Counted from the stretch's first letter, positions 7,919 through 17,590 are shown. The stretch is 64,000 bases of DNA from Candidatus Obscuribacter sp. (GCA_016718315.1 JADKDV010000005.1:682001-746000), one strand, 5' to 3'. A program made the numbers and translations. Notes: generated by a model from the letters alone, not told the origin.

Positions 7919-9177
7919 TTTGCTGGGGCACTTACCATTGCTTCGTCGGCTGACATTTTGTTAGCCAGGGCATGTTTAAGCAATGCCACAGCTCGATCGC
8001 TAGTAATCACGTCCATACGTACCAGGTAAAGCAGTCTGGCGGCGCAAAGAGCGCAGCTATCGTCAATGATTTTGCTGCCGGCCATGGCACCGAGATATTC
8101 GATAAATGCCGGTTTGTCGCTCAGACCCACACGCAGCGGCACCAGGTCCATATCGCTACAGGCACCAGATCTAGATAGAATCACATCAAGGTCATCAAAG
8201 TCGTCAGAGCTCAAAACCATTGCAGCGATTTCGCCAAGAGCGATGGCTGGGTTTTCGCCGTTTAAGGCGATACGTCTCAAGCTGGCTGCGGCATGTTCGC
8301 TAGCGAGCCAGCCGTTAGTGACCATTGATTGCACTTTGAGGGCATGGTCCAAAATGTGCTGTTGCAGCTGGCCCATAGTCACTAGTTCCTGGCCAATTTG
8401 AGTGCTGCGCATCAGGCCAAGCTCAATTGCCGTTATCACGGTCGACTGACTGATAATACCTGCCTGTACCAGTATCTCGCCAAGCTTAAGCTCTGCCTGG
8501 TCTGGTGGTTTTGGCAAATTGAGTTGTTGCAGCGCTACTTCGAAGGTGACACCTCGACGATTGCAAAGGGTCAAAAGCTCAATAAGGGTCTGCTTTTCAA
8601 AAAAGCCGCTTCTTTCGTAAACCTGGGCTGACAAAGCAGCCAGGACAAGTTCCATCTTGACCACTCCGGCGTGGTTTATCACCCTGCCCAGTGGTAAACC
8701 TGTTTCGTTGACTGTTGCCAGGTAGCTATTTAGCTCATTTTGGGACAAAATCCCTGCTGCCAAAAGTAGCTCGGACAGTGGGGTATTGGATGTGCGTGGT
8801 CGTGGAGGCGGCACCGCTATACCCGTCTGGCTCATTGTCGAGAGCACGCCAGCCAGATCGCCGCCGTTGGCGTGGACCTGTGAGAGGGCATGGGCCATCA
8901 TGTGCTTGTCCCAGTTGGCTTCTTTGATTAATTTGTGGGCTTCGATGGCAGCTGTCATCGTGTTTTTTTTGACAAAGCCCGACATGGCAAGCATCTTGCC
9001 AATATCCATGCCGGTCTCTTTAGCCATGTTTTCGGCTTCAGCGAGCTGGGTCTGGTCGATTATGCCAGCCATGACTAGTAGGATGCCTATCTCCGCAGCA
9101 CTGTCATTGGTCGGTCTGGCATGAGTGCCAGACTTTTCCTGGGAGGATTTTTGAGATGATCTTGGCTGATCATGCAT
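7915..9177 (-). CDS. Protein with repeated MshEN/GspE-N-like domains, 420 aa
   Basis: At least three copies of a helical module occur at about residues 29-85, 130-190 and 230-290. Each begins with an (I/L)G-x-(I/L)L-x-x-AG-I-(I/L) pattern followed by a second half with G-x-x-(I/L)G-x-x-(L/V/M)-x-x-x-G-x-(V/L). Examples are EIGILLVMAGIID, LSELLLAAGILS and KLGEILVQAGIIS. This is the pattern of MshEN (GspE N-terminal) domains, some of which bind cyclic di-GMP. No ATPase domain follows. The C-terminal 120 residues are helical. The N-terminal 25 residues are polar and disordered. The next gene (SDR) overlaps by four bases. A sensor or scaffold role is inference. Confidence 0.65.
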   Translation of the reverse strand: MHDQPRSSQKSSQEKSGTHARPTNDSAAEIGILLVMAGIIDQTQLAEAENMAKETGMDIGKMLAMSGFVKKNTMTAAIEAHKLIKEANWDKHMMAHALSQVHANGGDLAGVLSTMSQTGIAVPPPRPRTSNTPLSELLLAAGILSQNELNSYLATVNETGLPLGRVINHAGVVKMELVLAALSAQVYERSGFFEKQTLIELLTLCNRRGVTFEVALQQLNLPKPPDQAELKLGEILVQAGIISQSTVITAIELGLMRSTQIGQELVTMGQLQQHILDHALKVQSMVTNGWLASEHAAASLRRIALNGENPAIALGEIAAMVLSSDDFDDLDVILSRSGACSDMDLVPLRVGLSDKPAFIEYLGAMAGSKIIDDSCALCAARLLYLVRMDVITSDRAVALLKHALANKMSADEAMVSAPAK

Positions 9178-9363
9178 TGAGTAAGAGCAACCTCAGTGGC
9201 TGTGATTTTTGGGCTGCAAACGAGATGCCATAATGTTCCACGGATCACCTATTCTCTCAGATAATCGACCCTAGAGTTGTTCACGCTCCTTAACTTTGGT
9301 AACTCTGGAGAATTTTTAGTATGGTAATCTGAGCTAATTACAATCTGCCCCGGGGCTTGGCTA

Positions 9364-10960
9364 GTGGAGATGAGCGGGATGGCGGCAAAAAAGGCAGTGA
9401 TTATCGGCGCTGGTCCAGCAGGTCTGACCGCAGGATTTGAGTTAGCCACCCGCACCGACGTACAGCCTGTTTTGCTCGAAAAGTCCGACGTGATCGGTGG
9501 ACTTGCTCGCACGGTGGATTACAAGGGGAACCGGATTGATATCGGACCTCACAGATTTTTTAGTAAATCAGACCGAGTAATGGACTGGTGGTTTGCCATG
9601 ATGCCTTTGCAGGCAGTGGACGGCAAACCAGTTGAAATAAGCTATCAGAATAAGTCTCGGACAGTTACTCCCACCGAGGCTGCTATCAGTACCAGTGGTA
9701 ATTTGTATCCCGATAACGAGCTGATGACGCTCTCCAGGCAGACTCGCATTTACTATTTGCGTAAGTTTTTTGACTATCCCATCAGCCTTAAGCTGGCTAC
9801 TTTTACCAATCTTGGACTGGTGCGCACATTTAAAATTGGTGTGAGCTATCTAAAAGCCGCAGCTTTTCCTATCAAACCCGAAAAGAACCTGGAGCAATTC
9901 ATCACCAATCGCTTTGGACGTGAGCTCTATCTGACGTTTTTTAAGGATTATACCGAAAAAGTCTGGGGCATTAGTTGCTCTAAAATCAGCGCTGCCTGGG
10001 GAGCACAGAGGATTAAGGGGCTTTCTATACTCAAGGCCGTACTGCACGCTGCCAAGCAAATTATGGGACCAGTCACAGATATCAGGCAAAAGCAGACAGA
10101 GACTTCTCTTGTTGAGCAATTCCTCTATCCCAAACATGGCACGGGATCAATGTGGGCCGAAGCGGCACGCAAGCTCACCGAGGGTGGTGGCAAAATTGTC
10201 CTTGATACCGAAGTAGAAAAAATACGGACCTCCGGTAATCAAATTACTGCTGTCGATGTGGTTAATACCAGGAATGGTGCAAAGGAAACGATTGATGCCG
10301 ATTACTTTTTTAGTAGTATGCCCATTAAAGAGCTAGTAGCTAAGCTCGATGCCCCTGTGCCTGCTAGTATCAAAGAAATTAGCGATGGTCTGATTTATCG
10401 CGATTTTATCGCAGTCGGAATGCTGGTCAAAAAGCTCAAAGTGCAAGAACCCGGTAAAAAAAGTAATTGGCGATAACTGGATCTATGTCCAAGAGAATGA
10501 CGTCTTAATTGGTCGTCTGCAAATCTATAATAACTGGGGTCCATGCATGGTTGCTGACCCGGATACTATCTGGCTGGGTCTGGAATATTTTTGCAATGAT
10601 ACCGATGAAATCTGGGGCTGGCCTGACGAAAAGCTTAAGCAATTGGGTGCAGAAGAATTGGACAAAATTGGCATCATTGATAAAGCCGATATGCTCGACG
10701 CTACTGTAATTCGGATGCCTAAAACCTATCCTGGCTACTTTGGTACATATGACCGTTTTGACGAGTTGCAAAAGTACATCAGCACATTCGAGAATCTTTT
10801 CTTGGTCGGCCGCAACGGCATGCACAAGTACAACAACCAGGATCACTCAATGCTAACGGCGATGGTTTCAGTTGATAATATCGTCAATGGTATCAAGACC
10901 AAAGAGAATATTTGGGACGTCAATACAGAGCAGGAATATCACGAAGAGAAACAAACCTAG
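9364..10960 (+). pseudogene. FAD-dependent oxidoreductase (UDP-galactopyranose mutase / amine oxidase-like), frameshifted
   Basis: The reading frame starts at GTG 9364 (or ATG 9370/9379). It shows the dinucleotide-binding motif VIIGAGPAGL, then ELATRTD, IGGLARTVDYKGNRIDIGPHRFF, which places it among Rossmann-fold flavoproteins related to UDP-galactopyranose mutase and protoporphyrinogen oxidase. At 10456-10462 there is a run of seven A. Reading through gives a TAA at 10474-10476 after 370 codons. Dropping one A restores an open frame (VIGDNWIYVQENDVLIGRL...) that continues without interruption to the stop at 10960 and includes a typical FAD-contacting C-terminus (NLFLVGRNGMHKYNNQDHSM). The whole protein would be about 531 residues. 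Either the gene is disrupted or the base is a homopolymer error. A role in surface-sugar metabolism is inferred from neighbouring glycosyltransferases. Confidence 0.8.
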
Positions 10961-10966
10961 GTGGTT

Positions 10967-12406
10967 CTATCTGCCTTTGGCTTTTTGTTCGCGATCTATT
11001 TGTTGTAGTGCTTTTTTGATTGATTGATAAAGCAGCTTGTCCTGTTTGATTACCGGGCTTGTGCGTAACTCTTGCAAAAGTGGCGTAGCTGCTTGTGCTA
11101 ATTCGCCTTCGGCGTCAAGCATGAGCACCGCGATAGCTAGCTTTGTGCGAGCATCGCAGTTGCCTGCCAGTAAAGTCTTGTACTTGATTGATTCAAGCTC
11201 ACCAGCCGCCAGTCCAGATCTCAGGCTCACCATCTCGACCAGTTTGTCAGCAGCATTACTAAAAAAGTAAAAACGCGGTCTGCTATAACCACTGTCAATA
11301 ATGGGCTCTTTGATTATTAGCCCCTTTTGCTCCAGATCCACTGCTGGTGTTATTGATGTGCCTGCAAGCGTCTGAGTCACTTTGGCGCTATAGTGATCAA
11401 AGGCCAGTACTGTCGCTGTCTGTCTATCGGCCGACGGCGATGTAATTAATACCATTACTTGTTTGTCCCCAGCGCGCCAGGATTTGTCCGAGAGCAGTTG
11501 TGGGTTGTAGGCACCAGGGACGGTGCTGACAAAATAGGGTATTGGTTTGGTGCCGATTCGCCTCAACAGGCTCAATTTAAGCTCGACCAGCTGCCCGATG
11601 CCAGCTTCTTGCTTGCTTAGCGCTGTGGCAATGATTTTGCCTTCAGAGCTTTTAAACTCCATTTGATCAGATGTTGTTATTGATGCTTGCTGGACAAATT
11701 CTTCCAGTGACCTGGTCTCACTAAATGGATTGCCAGGACTGTCTACCTGCAAGTGAATGAGCTGAATCTGTCCTGTGCTAAGGGGCTTAAGTAGCCAGTA
11801 ATCGAGCTGCAGTTTGAGCAGCCTGCGGGAGCCAGTGGCAGTGGGCTCGCAGACCGATAGTCCTTTTGTAAGGGTCCAGAGCGCTATAGCGTCTTTGCCG
11901 GCTAGCTTGCGGTATTGCCCGCCAGCGGCTTTGACCTTGCCTTGCTCTGGCACTTCCATCTCTTTTGTAAGTAACTCTGCTGGCTGAGGATAGCCTGTTG
12001 GCAAAATACTTTGCAGCCCGTGGATTTCAATATCGGTAAGAGTCCGTAGTGGTCCCTGGCAGATCTCTTTTATCAGTCGCTCGCTTACACCATCAATGGG
12101 CGCTCTTTTGTCCTCCAGGGTGAGGCGAGCGCGCGGCTCAAGCCCTATGGTGGAGTATTTTTGACCAAATCCAGATTGCTCGTCAGCGGTCGCCGCGGTC
12201 TCGCCGGCTACAGGTTGCCAGTTGTAGGCAGAGGCGGGCAATGGCATAAGCCCAGCAAACAGGCTAATAGCTAGAGCACACTGAGGTAGAGCGCTCTTGG
12301 TTAGAGTCTTGGTCCATTTTGCAGTTACCAGGTTACTTGCAATAAAAGCTGCCGGGTAAAAGCTGGGGCTGCGTTTCATGGTTTTTCCCATTGTGAGGGC
12401 GGTCAT
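10967..12406 (-). CDS. Hypothetical secreted protein, 479 aa
   Basis: The signal sequence lies unusually deep (hydrophobic residues about 43-60, SALPQCALAISLFAGLMPLPASAYN). The alternative start at Met10 (12379), with GGGA six bases upstream, is therefore worth preferring. The mature protein is about 420 residues, mainly beta-rich and soluble, with no motif I recognise. The C-terminal 90 residues are helical (LAIAVLMLDAEGELAQAATPLLQELR, resembling a HEAT-like pair). It converges on the flavoprotein with a six-base gap. Confidence 0.65.
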   Translation of the reverse strand: MTALTMGKTMKRSPSFYPAAFIASNLVTAKWTKTLTKSALPQCALAISLFAGLMPLPASAYNWQPVAGETAATADEQSGFGQKYSTIGLEPRARLTLEDKRAPIDGVSERLIKEICQGPLRTLTDIEIHGLQSILPTGYPQPAELLTKEMEVPEQGKVKAAGGQYRKLAGKDAIALWTLTKGLSVCEPTATGSRRLLKLQLDYWLLKPLSTGQIQLIHLQVDSPGNPFSETRSLEEFVQQASITTSDQMEFKSSEGKIIATALSKQEAGIGQLVELKLSLLRRIGTKPIPYFVSTVPGAYNPQLLSDKSWRAGDKQVMVLITSPSADRQTATVLAFDHYSAKVTQTLAGTSITPAVDLEQKGLIIKEPIIDSGYSRPRFYFFSNAADKLVEMVSLRSGLAAGELESIKYKTLLAGNCDARTKLAIAVLMLDAEGELAQAATPLLQELRTSPVIKQDKLLYQSIKKALQQIDREQKAKGR

Positions 12407-12473
12407 TTATTTAAGGTATTATGGTTCTGGATGGTAGCAGATTGTCTTTTAGCCAAAGTAGCTGGTCTATAAA

Positions 12474-13727
12474 TTGAATCCCCCTTCTTTATCCGTTTAT
12501 TTCAGGCAGATTCTCGTGGGCTGGGGCTTTTTAGCGCTGCTTTTGATTGGCTACACTGATTTTACAAACCTCTCAACGGTTGTAAATGCCGACTATCTGA
12601 TGACTTTTCATACGGCTGGTTGGATTGCCGATCACAATCAGTTTGATATCCTCTACCCCCAAGACGGTGCCAGTACATTTGCTGGTGAGCCTTTTGATCT
12701 TAAAGCCCATGAGCTTTTGCCGCTTTTAAAAGAGTATGCCGTCGCGGAATACATGTATATGCCCGCCTCGGCATATTTGTTTGCGCCGTTTTCGCGTTTG
12801 TCGCCATGCTTTTCGCTTTTTGCCTTTCAAGTTGTTTCTTTTATCTTGATGGCGCTATCTGCTTGTTTTACCCTTGGTTTTAAACCAATCAGTCGCTGGT
12901 TTAGTGCTACTTTGGCGCTGCTTGCCTTTATTCCTACATTTTTTACTTTGTGGATTGGTCAAGTCGGTCTGGCTTTTGGTCTTTTTCCGCTGACAGCTGG
13001 CTATATGCTCAGTCAGAGGGGGATGAATTTTGCCGCTGGATTTTGCTTTGCGATGCTGGCGCTCAAGCCGCAGATGCTTGTACCGGCAGTCTTTGTGCTG
13101 GCTCTTTCGCTATTTCAAAAGCGGTTTAGTGCGCTCCTGGGCTTTGTCTTGGGTGGTGCTACGCTCATTGCTGTCAATTATTTTGTCATGGGACAAAAGC
13201 TCTTGCTCAGCTGGTTTGAATGTCTCAAACTCAGTGACAAGATTTATTCTGATCCCACTAATGGTGTACCTGTAAGGTTGGCTACATCCTTGCCTCGGGC
13301 AATTTTGCTGGCTTTGCCGGCTGATAGCCGAGCGATGTGCAAGCCGCTTGTCTACGGCGTCTCACTTTTGCTTTTGCTGGCTGGTATCGCACTGGTCTAT
13401 AGCGCTGCTAGATCAAATCTCAAGGATGAGGATAAGACTCGACTCTCTTTGATAACTGGCTGCCTGGCTTTGCCTTGTGTGGTGCCGCATTTGTTTTTGT
13501 ATGACCTCTGCGTGCTGGCTCCGGTCGGTTGGCTGGCTTTTGCCGGTGGGTTTAAAAGCATACGAGGTCTAGTCAGTCTGCTCTGGATATCAGTGACTAT
13601 TTACTGTCTGACTCTGGTGAGCTTCCCTGACATGGTATCGCCTGTGATACTGGTGGCAATTTTTGTGTTTATCTATCTGACAGCGTTGTTTAATCTGTAT
13701 ATACACAAAGTCAAAGCGTCTGCTTAA
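12474..13727 (+). CDS. GT87-type membrane glycosyltransferase (DUF2029), 417 aa
   Basis: About ten hydrophobic segments span the protein. The first periplasmic loop carries the family pattern: NADYLMTFHTAGWIADHNQFDILYPQ, then YMYMPASAYLFAPFSRLSP. A later ALKPQMLVPA segment matches the K-P-x-x motif typical of GT87 proteins. GT87 enzymes (mycobacterial PimE is the model) use polyprenyl-phosphate sugars to glycosylate lipid or glycan acceptors outside the cytoplasmic membrane. The start is a TTG with no obvious ribosome binding site; it is chosen because the frame needs the first membrane helix. It is followed 35 bases later by another GT-C gene. Sugar specificity is unknown. Confidence 0.75.
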   Translation: MNPPSLSVYFRQILVGWGFLALLLIGYTDFTNLSTVVNADYLMTFHTAGWIADHNQFDILYPQDGASTFAGEPFDLKAHELLPLLKEYAVAEYMYMPASAYLFAPFSRLSPCFSLFAFQVVSFILMALSACFTLGFKPISRWFSATLALLAFIPTFFTLWIGQVGLAFGLFPLTAGYMLSQRGMNFAAGFCFAMLALKPQMLVPAVFVLALSLFQKRFSALLGFVLGGATLIAVNYFVMGQKLLLSWFECLKLSDKIYSDPTNGVPVRLATSLPRAILLALPADSRAMCKPLVYGVSLLLLLAGIALVYSAARSNLKDEDKTRLSLITGCLALPCVVPHLFLYDLCVLAPVGWLAFAGGFKSIRGLVSLLWISVTIYCLTLVSFPDMVSPVILVAIFVFIYLTALFNLYIHKVKASA

Positions 13728-13762
13728 TACTGACTTAGATAAGGGGCAACTAGAGGGTATCA

Positions 13763-15292
13763 GTGGCAACCAGCAAGCGCACCAGTCGTAGATTTGATCA
13801 CCTGCTTGTCTGGCCGCTTTGTCTCGTCACGCTGGTGGGGCTTGTCTATCTATATTTTCAGAATATTTCTATTGGTACCGTCGCTCCATTTAGTTTGGGG
13901 GAAGAAGGTGCGGCACTTTTTGCTGCTGATTATTTAAGCTCCGGCAAGAATCCGTATGACCTGGCTTTTTTAAATGAGCATCCCTGGCGGGTCGTCGGCA
14001 ATCCACCGTTTTACTATTGGCTTGCTAGCTGGTTTTTTAAGGTTACTGGGCCGGTTCTATTGCCTTTGCGTTTGATAAGTACTTTTTCTTTTGTCATTTT
14101 GTTGATGGTTAGTTATCGCATTTTTGCCTTAAGTGGTGCTTCAAAAGTGGCACGGGTGATTGGTCTCATTACACTTTCGGCATTTTGGTCTATTTGGGCA
14201 TTTGCCAGCCGCGGTACGCCCGATATGCTCTCTTTGATGTTTGTTGCTTTGACCATCGAGCAGTATATGGTGCTTGCTCGTAAGCCCAAAGACGATAATA
14301 TTTTTCGCTTCCCGCGCCTGGTCGTTATTGCCACACTGGCAGTGCTTGCCACATTGACAAAACAGACTGGGGCGGCTGTGGTGCCAGCGATTGCCTTTGC
14401 ATTGATTGTAGGCAGACAGTGGCGATTGTCTCTGGTCTTTATGGGACTCTATAGCGTGCTTATCTCTGGCGTGCTTTTGTTTGTCAACAATCTTACCCAT
14501 GGTGGACTGGCTGCTCATCTAGCTTTTGCTATGTCCAGTCCGCTCAGTTTGTCGACTTTGAGGGAGCATCTTACCTGGCTTGGCTCTGACTGGTTATTGA
14601 TAGCTGCTTCGCCAGTATGTGCGGTTAATTTGATAGTGGGTTATTTTGAGCGCCGCGAAGAAAGGGAAGGGCCTTATCGCCACTATCTCTCAGCACTCGT
14701 GGTGATGACTGTGCTCTTTTGGGTGTCTGCTTTTGCTAGTCTAATCATCCTGGGGACGTTAGCCTCCAGTGTTACTGATGTCTATCCAGTCTTTTTTGCG
14801 GTGGCATGGCTGGTGGCAATGGCTGTGGACTATCTTGAGCGCCGCTATATACCAGTGCTCTTTGTTGCTTTTGGTGCTGGGCTGTATGTCATGCACAGTC
14901 TCTATCAGACTGAGGCCTTGCAAGTCGCCTCAATGCTCAAAGCCGAGGAGCTTATTGCTGCCACCAGCTTTGATAAAAAGCTGATGCTATCGGAAGAGTG
15001 TAGTTTACCAATGCAGCTCGATGTCACTCCTGAGTTTGTTGATATCAATACACTGATGTCTGGCTGGTCTAAACACCCGGAAGTATTGGAATCGCATTTG
15101 ACTGAAATCAAAAATCGTATCCGCAATAAGGAGTACGGCTCGATTGTCATTAACAGTCTTGATGGTGTTTTGCATAAGCCTTATAAATACTGGGACGACT
15201 CAGTAATTATGCTCATTAAAAAGAACTATCGCCCCCAGGTGGAAGTAGCTGTGGACGGTCGTATACAGGACTTTTATTTGCCGCGGAAATAG
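13763..15292 (+). CDS. GT39/ArnT-type membrane glycosyltransferase, 509 aa
   Basis: This is a multi-pass protein with about 11 hydrophobic segments. The first extracytoplasmic loop has the acidic pair in LGEEGAALFAADYL followed by GKNPYDLAF and NPPFYYWLASWFFKV, the layout of PMT/ArnT-family enzymes that transfer sugars from polyprenyl-phosphate donors. SRGTPDMLSLM in the next loop also fits. The C-terminal 110 residues are soluble and presumably periplasmic. The GTG start has AGAGGG seven to eight bases upstream. It sits directly downstream of a GT87 gene and is probably co-transcribed with it. The acceptor is unknown. Confidence 0.75.
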   Translation: MATSKRTSRRFDHLLVWPLCLVTLVGLVYLYFQNISIGTVAPFSLGEEGAALFAADYLSSGKNPYDLAFLNEHPWRVVGNPPFYYWLASWFFKVTGPVLLPLRLISTFSFVILLMVSYRIFALSGASKVARVIGLITLSAFWSIWAFASRGTPDMLSLMFVALTIEQYMVLARKPKDDNIFRFPRLVVIATLAVLATLTKQTGAAVVPAIAFALIVGRQWRLSLVFMGLYSVLISGVLLFVNNLTHGGLAAHLAFAMSSPLSLSTLREHLTWLGSDWLLIAASPVCAVNLIVGYFERREEREGPYRHYLSALVVMTVLFWVSAFASLIILGTLASSVTDVYPVFFAVAWLVAMAVDYLERRYIPVLFVAFGAGLYVMHSLYQTEALQVASMLKAEELIAATSFDKKLMLSEECSLPMQLDVTPEFVDINTLMSGWSKHPEVLESHLTEIKNRIRNKEYGSIVINSLDGVLHKPYKYWDDSVIMLIKKNYRPQVEVAVDGRIQDFYLPRK

Positions 15293-15399
15293 CATTCAAA
15301 ATAATTTGAGTTTGGTGCTGTCTAAGTCAAGCGCTTTGTTGGCTTAATGAGAGGCTTTTGGTAAGCATCATGCTCAAAAAAGAGTCCATCAAAAAGACA

Positions 15400-15426
15400 T
15401 TGCAAGGATAAAAAATCAAATATACT
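15400..15426 (+). promoter_or_regulatory. Possible sigma-70-type promoter of the agmatinase gene
   Basis: TTGCAA (15400-15405) and TATACT (15421-15426) are separated by 15 bases, slightly short of the usual 16-18, and lie 26 bases before the start codon. This is the best match by eye in the A/T-rich gap upstream. Confidence 0.3.
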
Positions 15427-15451
15427 TGCCAGCTCTATCAGTGGAGGCCTC

Positions 15452-16414
15452 ATGGCAGGAATACTTGACTCAAAGGGCATTCTCTCTCGCGTGCCGTATC
15501 AAGGGATACCAACGTTTTGGCGAGCTGAGTATACCCAAAATCTTGATGACGTTGATTTTGCCGTATACGGTGTGCCTAATGATATAGAGATAGTCAATCG
15601 TCCTGGTACACGCTATGGTCCACGAGCCATCCGTGAACAGTCTCTGTATGTCGGTTTGCCTGGTGTGCACTGGCCTAATGACTATGATCTGATGCAAGAA
15701 TACAAAGTAATCGACTACGGCGATATCCCATTTTATCCGGGACAAGTCGAGCAGATGCTCGCTAACACCGAAGAAGCAGTCGGTCTGATGTCAGCGGCTG
15801 GTGTTGGCACTCTTGGTCTTGGCGGTGATCATCTGGTGGCATATCCTGCCATAAAAGCGCACGCAAAACATCACGGTAAGCTCTCTCTCATTCATTTTGA
15901 TGCTCACACTGACACCTTTGAGGCATCACACCTCAACCACGGCAGCATGTTTTGGTTTGGTGTAAAAGAAGGTTTGATCGATCCTGAGACCAGTGTGCAA
16001 ATAGGCATCCGCACAGTTATACCTCCCGGCGGTGATCGCTTCGAGATCCTTACTTCTCATCAGTGCATTGAAATGGGCTCTAAGGCTATTGTAGAGAAAG
16101 TGCGTCAGGTGGTAGGGGATCGTAAGTGCTATATCTCAATTGATGTAGATGGCATGGACCCAGCTCATGCGCCCGGTACTGGTACGCCTGTACCCGGTGG
16201 TATCACGTCTGCCATGCAAAGAGAAATTCTCTGGGGCATACATGGACTCAACGTGGTCGGTGGCGATGTGGTAGAGGTCTCGCCACCTTACGACCCTTCG
16301 CACATTACAGCTATCCTTGGCGCCACGGTAGGTATGGACATTGTCTATGCTATGGCGGCAGCACCGTTTCGCGGACTCAAGCGTAAATCCGCCAGTGTCG
16401 CCAGTAGTGCATGA
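15452..16414 (+). CDS. speB: Agmatinase / ureohydrolase, 320 aa
   Basis: This is a ureohydrolase (arginase/agmatinase) of normal family length. The binuclear manganese ligands are all present: LGGDHLV, IHFDAHTDTF, and SIDVDGMDPAHAPGTGTPVPGG. The PGTGTPVPGG loop and HGSMFW segment favour agmatinase-like over arginase activity, that is hydrolysis of agmatine to putrescine and urea. Other guanidino substrates (guanidinobutyrate, guanidinopropionate) cannot be excluded. It is cytoplasmic. GGAGG lies six bases before the ATG. It appears to be a single-gene unit with its own promoter, so polyamine supply is the likely role. Confidence 0.9.
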   Translation: MAGILDSKGILSRVPYQGIPTFWRAEYTQNLDDVDFAVYGVPNDIEIVNRPGTRYGPRAIREQSLYVGLPGVHWPNDYDLMQEYKVIDYGDIPFYPGQVEQMLANTEEAVGLMSAAGVGTLGLGGDHLVAYPAIKAHAKHHGKLSLIHFDAHTDTFEASHLNHGSMFWFGVKEGLIDPETSVQIGIRTVIPPGGDRFEILTSHQCIEMGSKAIVEKVRQVVGDRKCYISIDVDGMDPAHAPGTGTPVPGGITSAMQREILWGIHGLNVVGGDVVEVSPPYDPSHITAILGATVGMDIVYAMAAAPFRGLKRKSASVASSA

Positions 16415-16465
16415 TAGTTGGGATTATAAATACTATAGCCAGTAACCCAAAACTTTATTGGTCAG

Positions 16466-16993
16466 TTAGTTGTCCGAGTATGTCAGCGTGCAATCGCCAA
16501 AGCCCATCTGACGGCAGACTTTTTCTGCTTCTTCTTTGATTTTGTCTTTGGCAGCCTTTTCAGCCAGGCTTTTCAGTGTGCCCTGCTCGAGCCTTTCATG
16601 CAGCGACTTGAGTTCTTCTGGACTGAGGTCTTTGGATGTCCGGGGGCTGTCTTTTGTTCTATCGAAATTTTGTGTATCGCTTGGATTTTGGGATGACTGC
16701 TTCTCTGGCTTAGCTTGCACTTGATCTTTGTCGTGCCAGACTCCATCAGGCGTCTGGTAGCCGTCTCTAGGTGGCAGCCGATGTTTGTACCCTTCTGGTA
16801 CCTTGCAGTTAAATGTCCCTGTGCCAGTGGGACTTAGTTCACTCTCGGTGCACGGTCTTTGATTGCCTTTACTGAGATTACTCATCTCTTTGAGCGCTTC
16901 TTGCACTATCGAACTGCTTGCCGTGGCACTTCTGCCCGCATCAAACTGTGCATAGTGTGTGCTATCGCTTTTAGGTAGAGTCTGTTTATCCAT
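16466..16993 (-). CDS. Small hypothetical protein with C-terminal C-x-GFGxC motif, 175 aa
   Basis: No signal peptide is seen. The protein is hydrophilic and mostly disordered in the middle (Ser/Gln/Asp/Pro-rich), with two Cys in the N-terminal half (RPCTES, FNCKVP). A charged helix near 125-160 (SPEELKSLHERLEQGTLKSLAEKAAKDKIKEEAEKV) leads into VCRQMGFGDCTLTYSDN at the C-terminus. The neighbouring gene at 17101 ends with the closely similar VCTELGFGACDLFDSKE. The shared tail, same strand and adjacency point to a duplicated family. I do not recognise it. The tail looks like a conserved functional or interaction motif, with paired Cys that could form a disulfide or bind metal. Confidence 0.65.
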   Translation of the reverse strand: MDKQTLPKSDSTHYAQFDAGRSATASSSIVQEALKEMSNLSKGNQRPCTESELSPTGTGTFNCKVPEGYKHRLPPRDGYQTPDGVWHDKDQVQAKPEKQSSQNPSDTQNFDRTKDSPRTSKDLSPEELKSLHERLEQGTLKSLAEKAAKDKIKEEAEKVCRQMGFGDCTLTYSDN

Positions 16994-17100
16994 TTTGGTT
17001 ACGCTCTTATGGTAGAAAATTTGAAGACAGTTATCCAGTCTGCCGGATGGGGTGCAGTGGGGTGGCAGAATTTAGTTCTCGATAAGGGGCTATTAGCTGG

Positions 17101-17376
17101 TTATCTTTTTTCAGCATTCTCTTTGGAGTCAAAGAGGTCGCAGGCGCCAAAGCCAAGTTCGGTGCAAACGTTTTTGTAGAGGTCCTTTAGATTGTCTGCG
17201 ATGGCTTCACCGCTAATCAGGGGCTTTGCTCCAAAGGGATTGATGCCAACACCATCATTTCCTAAACGAGAGGACCAAAACTGATTCAGCACTTCTGCTG
17301 AGAAACCACCGTCGTGGTTGTTGTTGTTGTTTACAAGATTGCGGGATTCTTCGGGGCGGATTGTATCTTGTGGCAT
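17101..17376 (-). CDS. Small hypothetical protein sharing the VC..GFG.C tail, 91 aa
   Basis: This is a short hydrophilic protein with an Asn run (NNNNN, residues about 16-20) and no signal peptide or membrane helix. Its last 30 residues (ADNLKDLYKNVCTELGFGACDLF) align with the C-terminus of the protein encoded just downstream on the same strand. AGAGGA lies eight bases before the ATG. The gap between the two genes is 107 bases. Function unknown. Confidence 0.65.
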   Translation of the reverse strand: MPQDTIRPEESRNLVNNNNNHDGGFSAEVLNQFWSSRLGNDGVGINPFGAKPLISGEAIADNLKDLYKNVCTELGFGACDLFDSKENAEKR

Positions 17377-17590
17377 AAGTCGGTCCTCTCTGTTTAGAAA
17401 ATTGCCAAAGCTCGGTGCTTCGATGTGTCCAATCTAGCCAATTGATAAAACCAAGGGGTGACTTTTATGTGACCACAGTGTGACCATGACTTGTGAGAGG
17501 CAGCGATAAAGGTTTACTGGCAGGTTAGAGGTGCGATAATTTGGCAGGTGTCATTTTGGGGAAGTAGCAATTACTCTGGAGAAATAAGTA

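Noticed and set aside
10456..10476. Programmed -1 ribosomal frameshift at the A7 run
   Set aside because: A -1 shift leads straight into TAA (AAG TAA). Only removal of one base or a +1 shift opens the downstream frame, so the classic -1 slippery mechanism does not fit.
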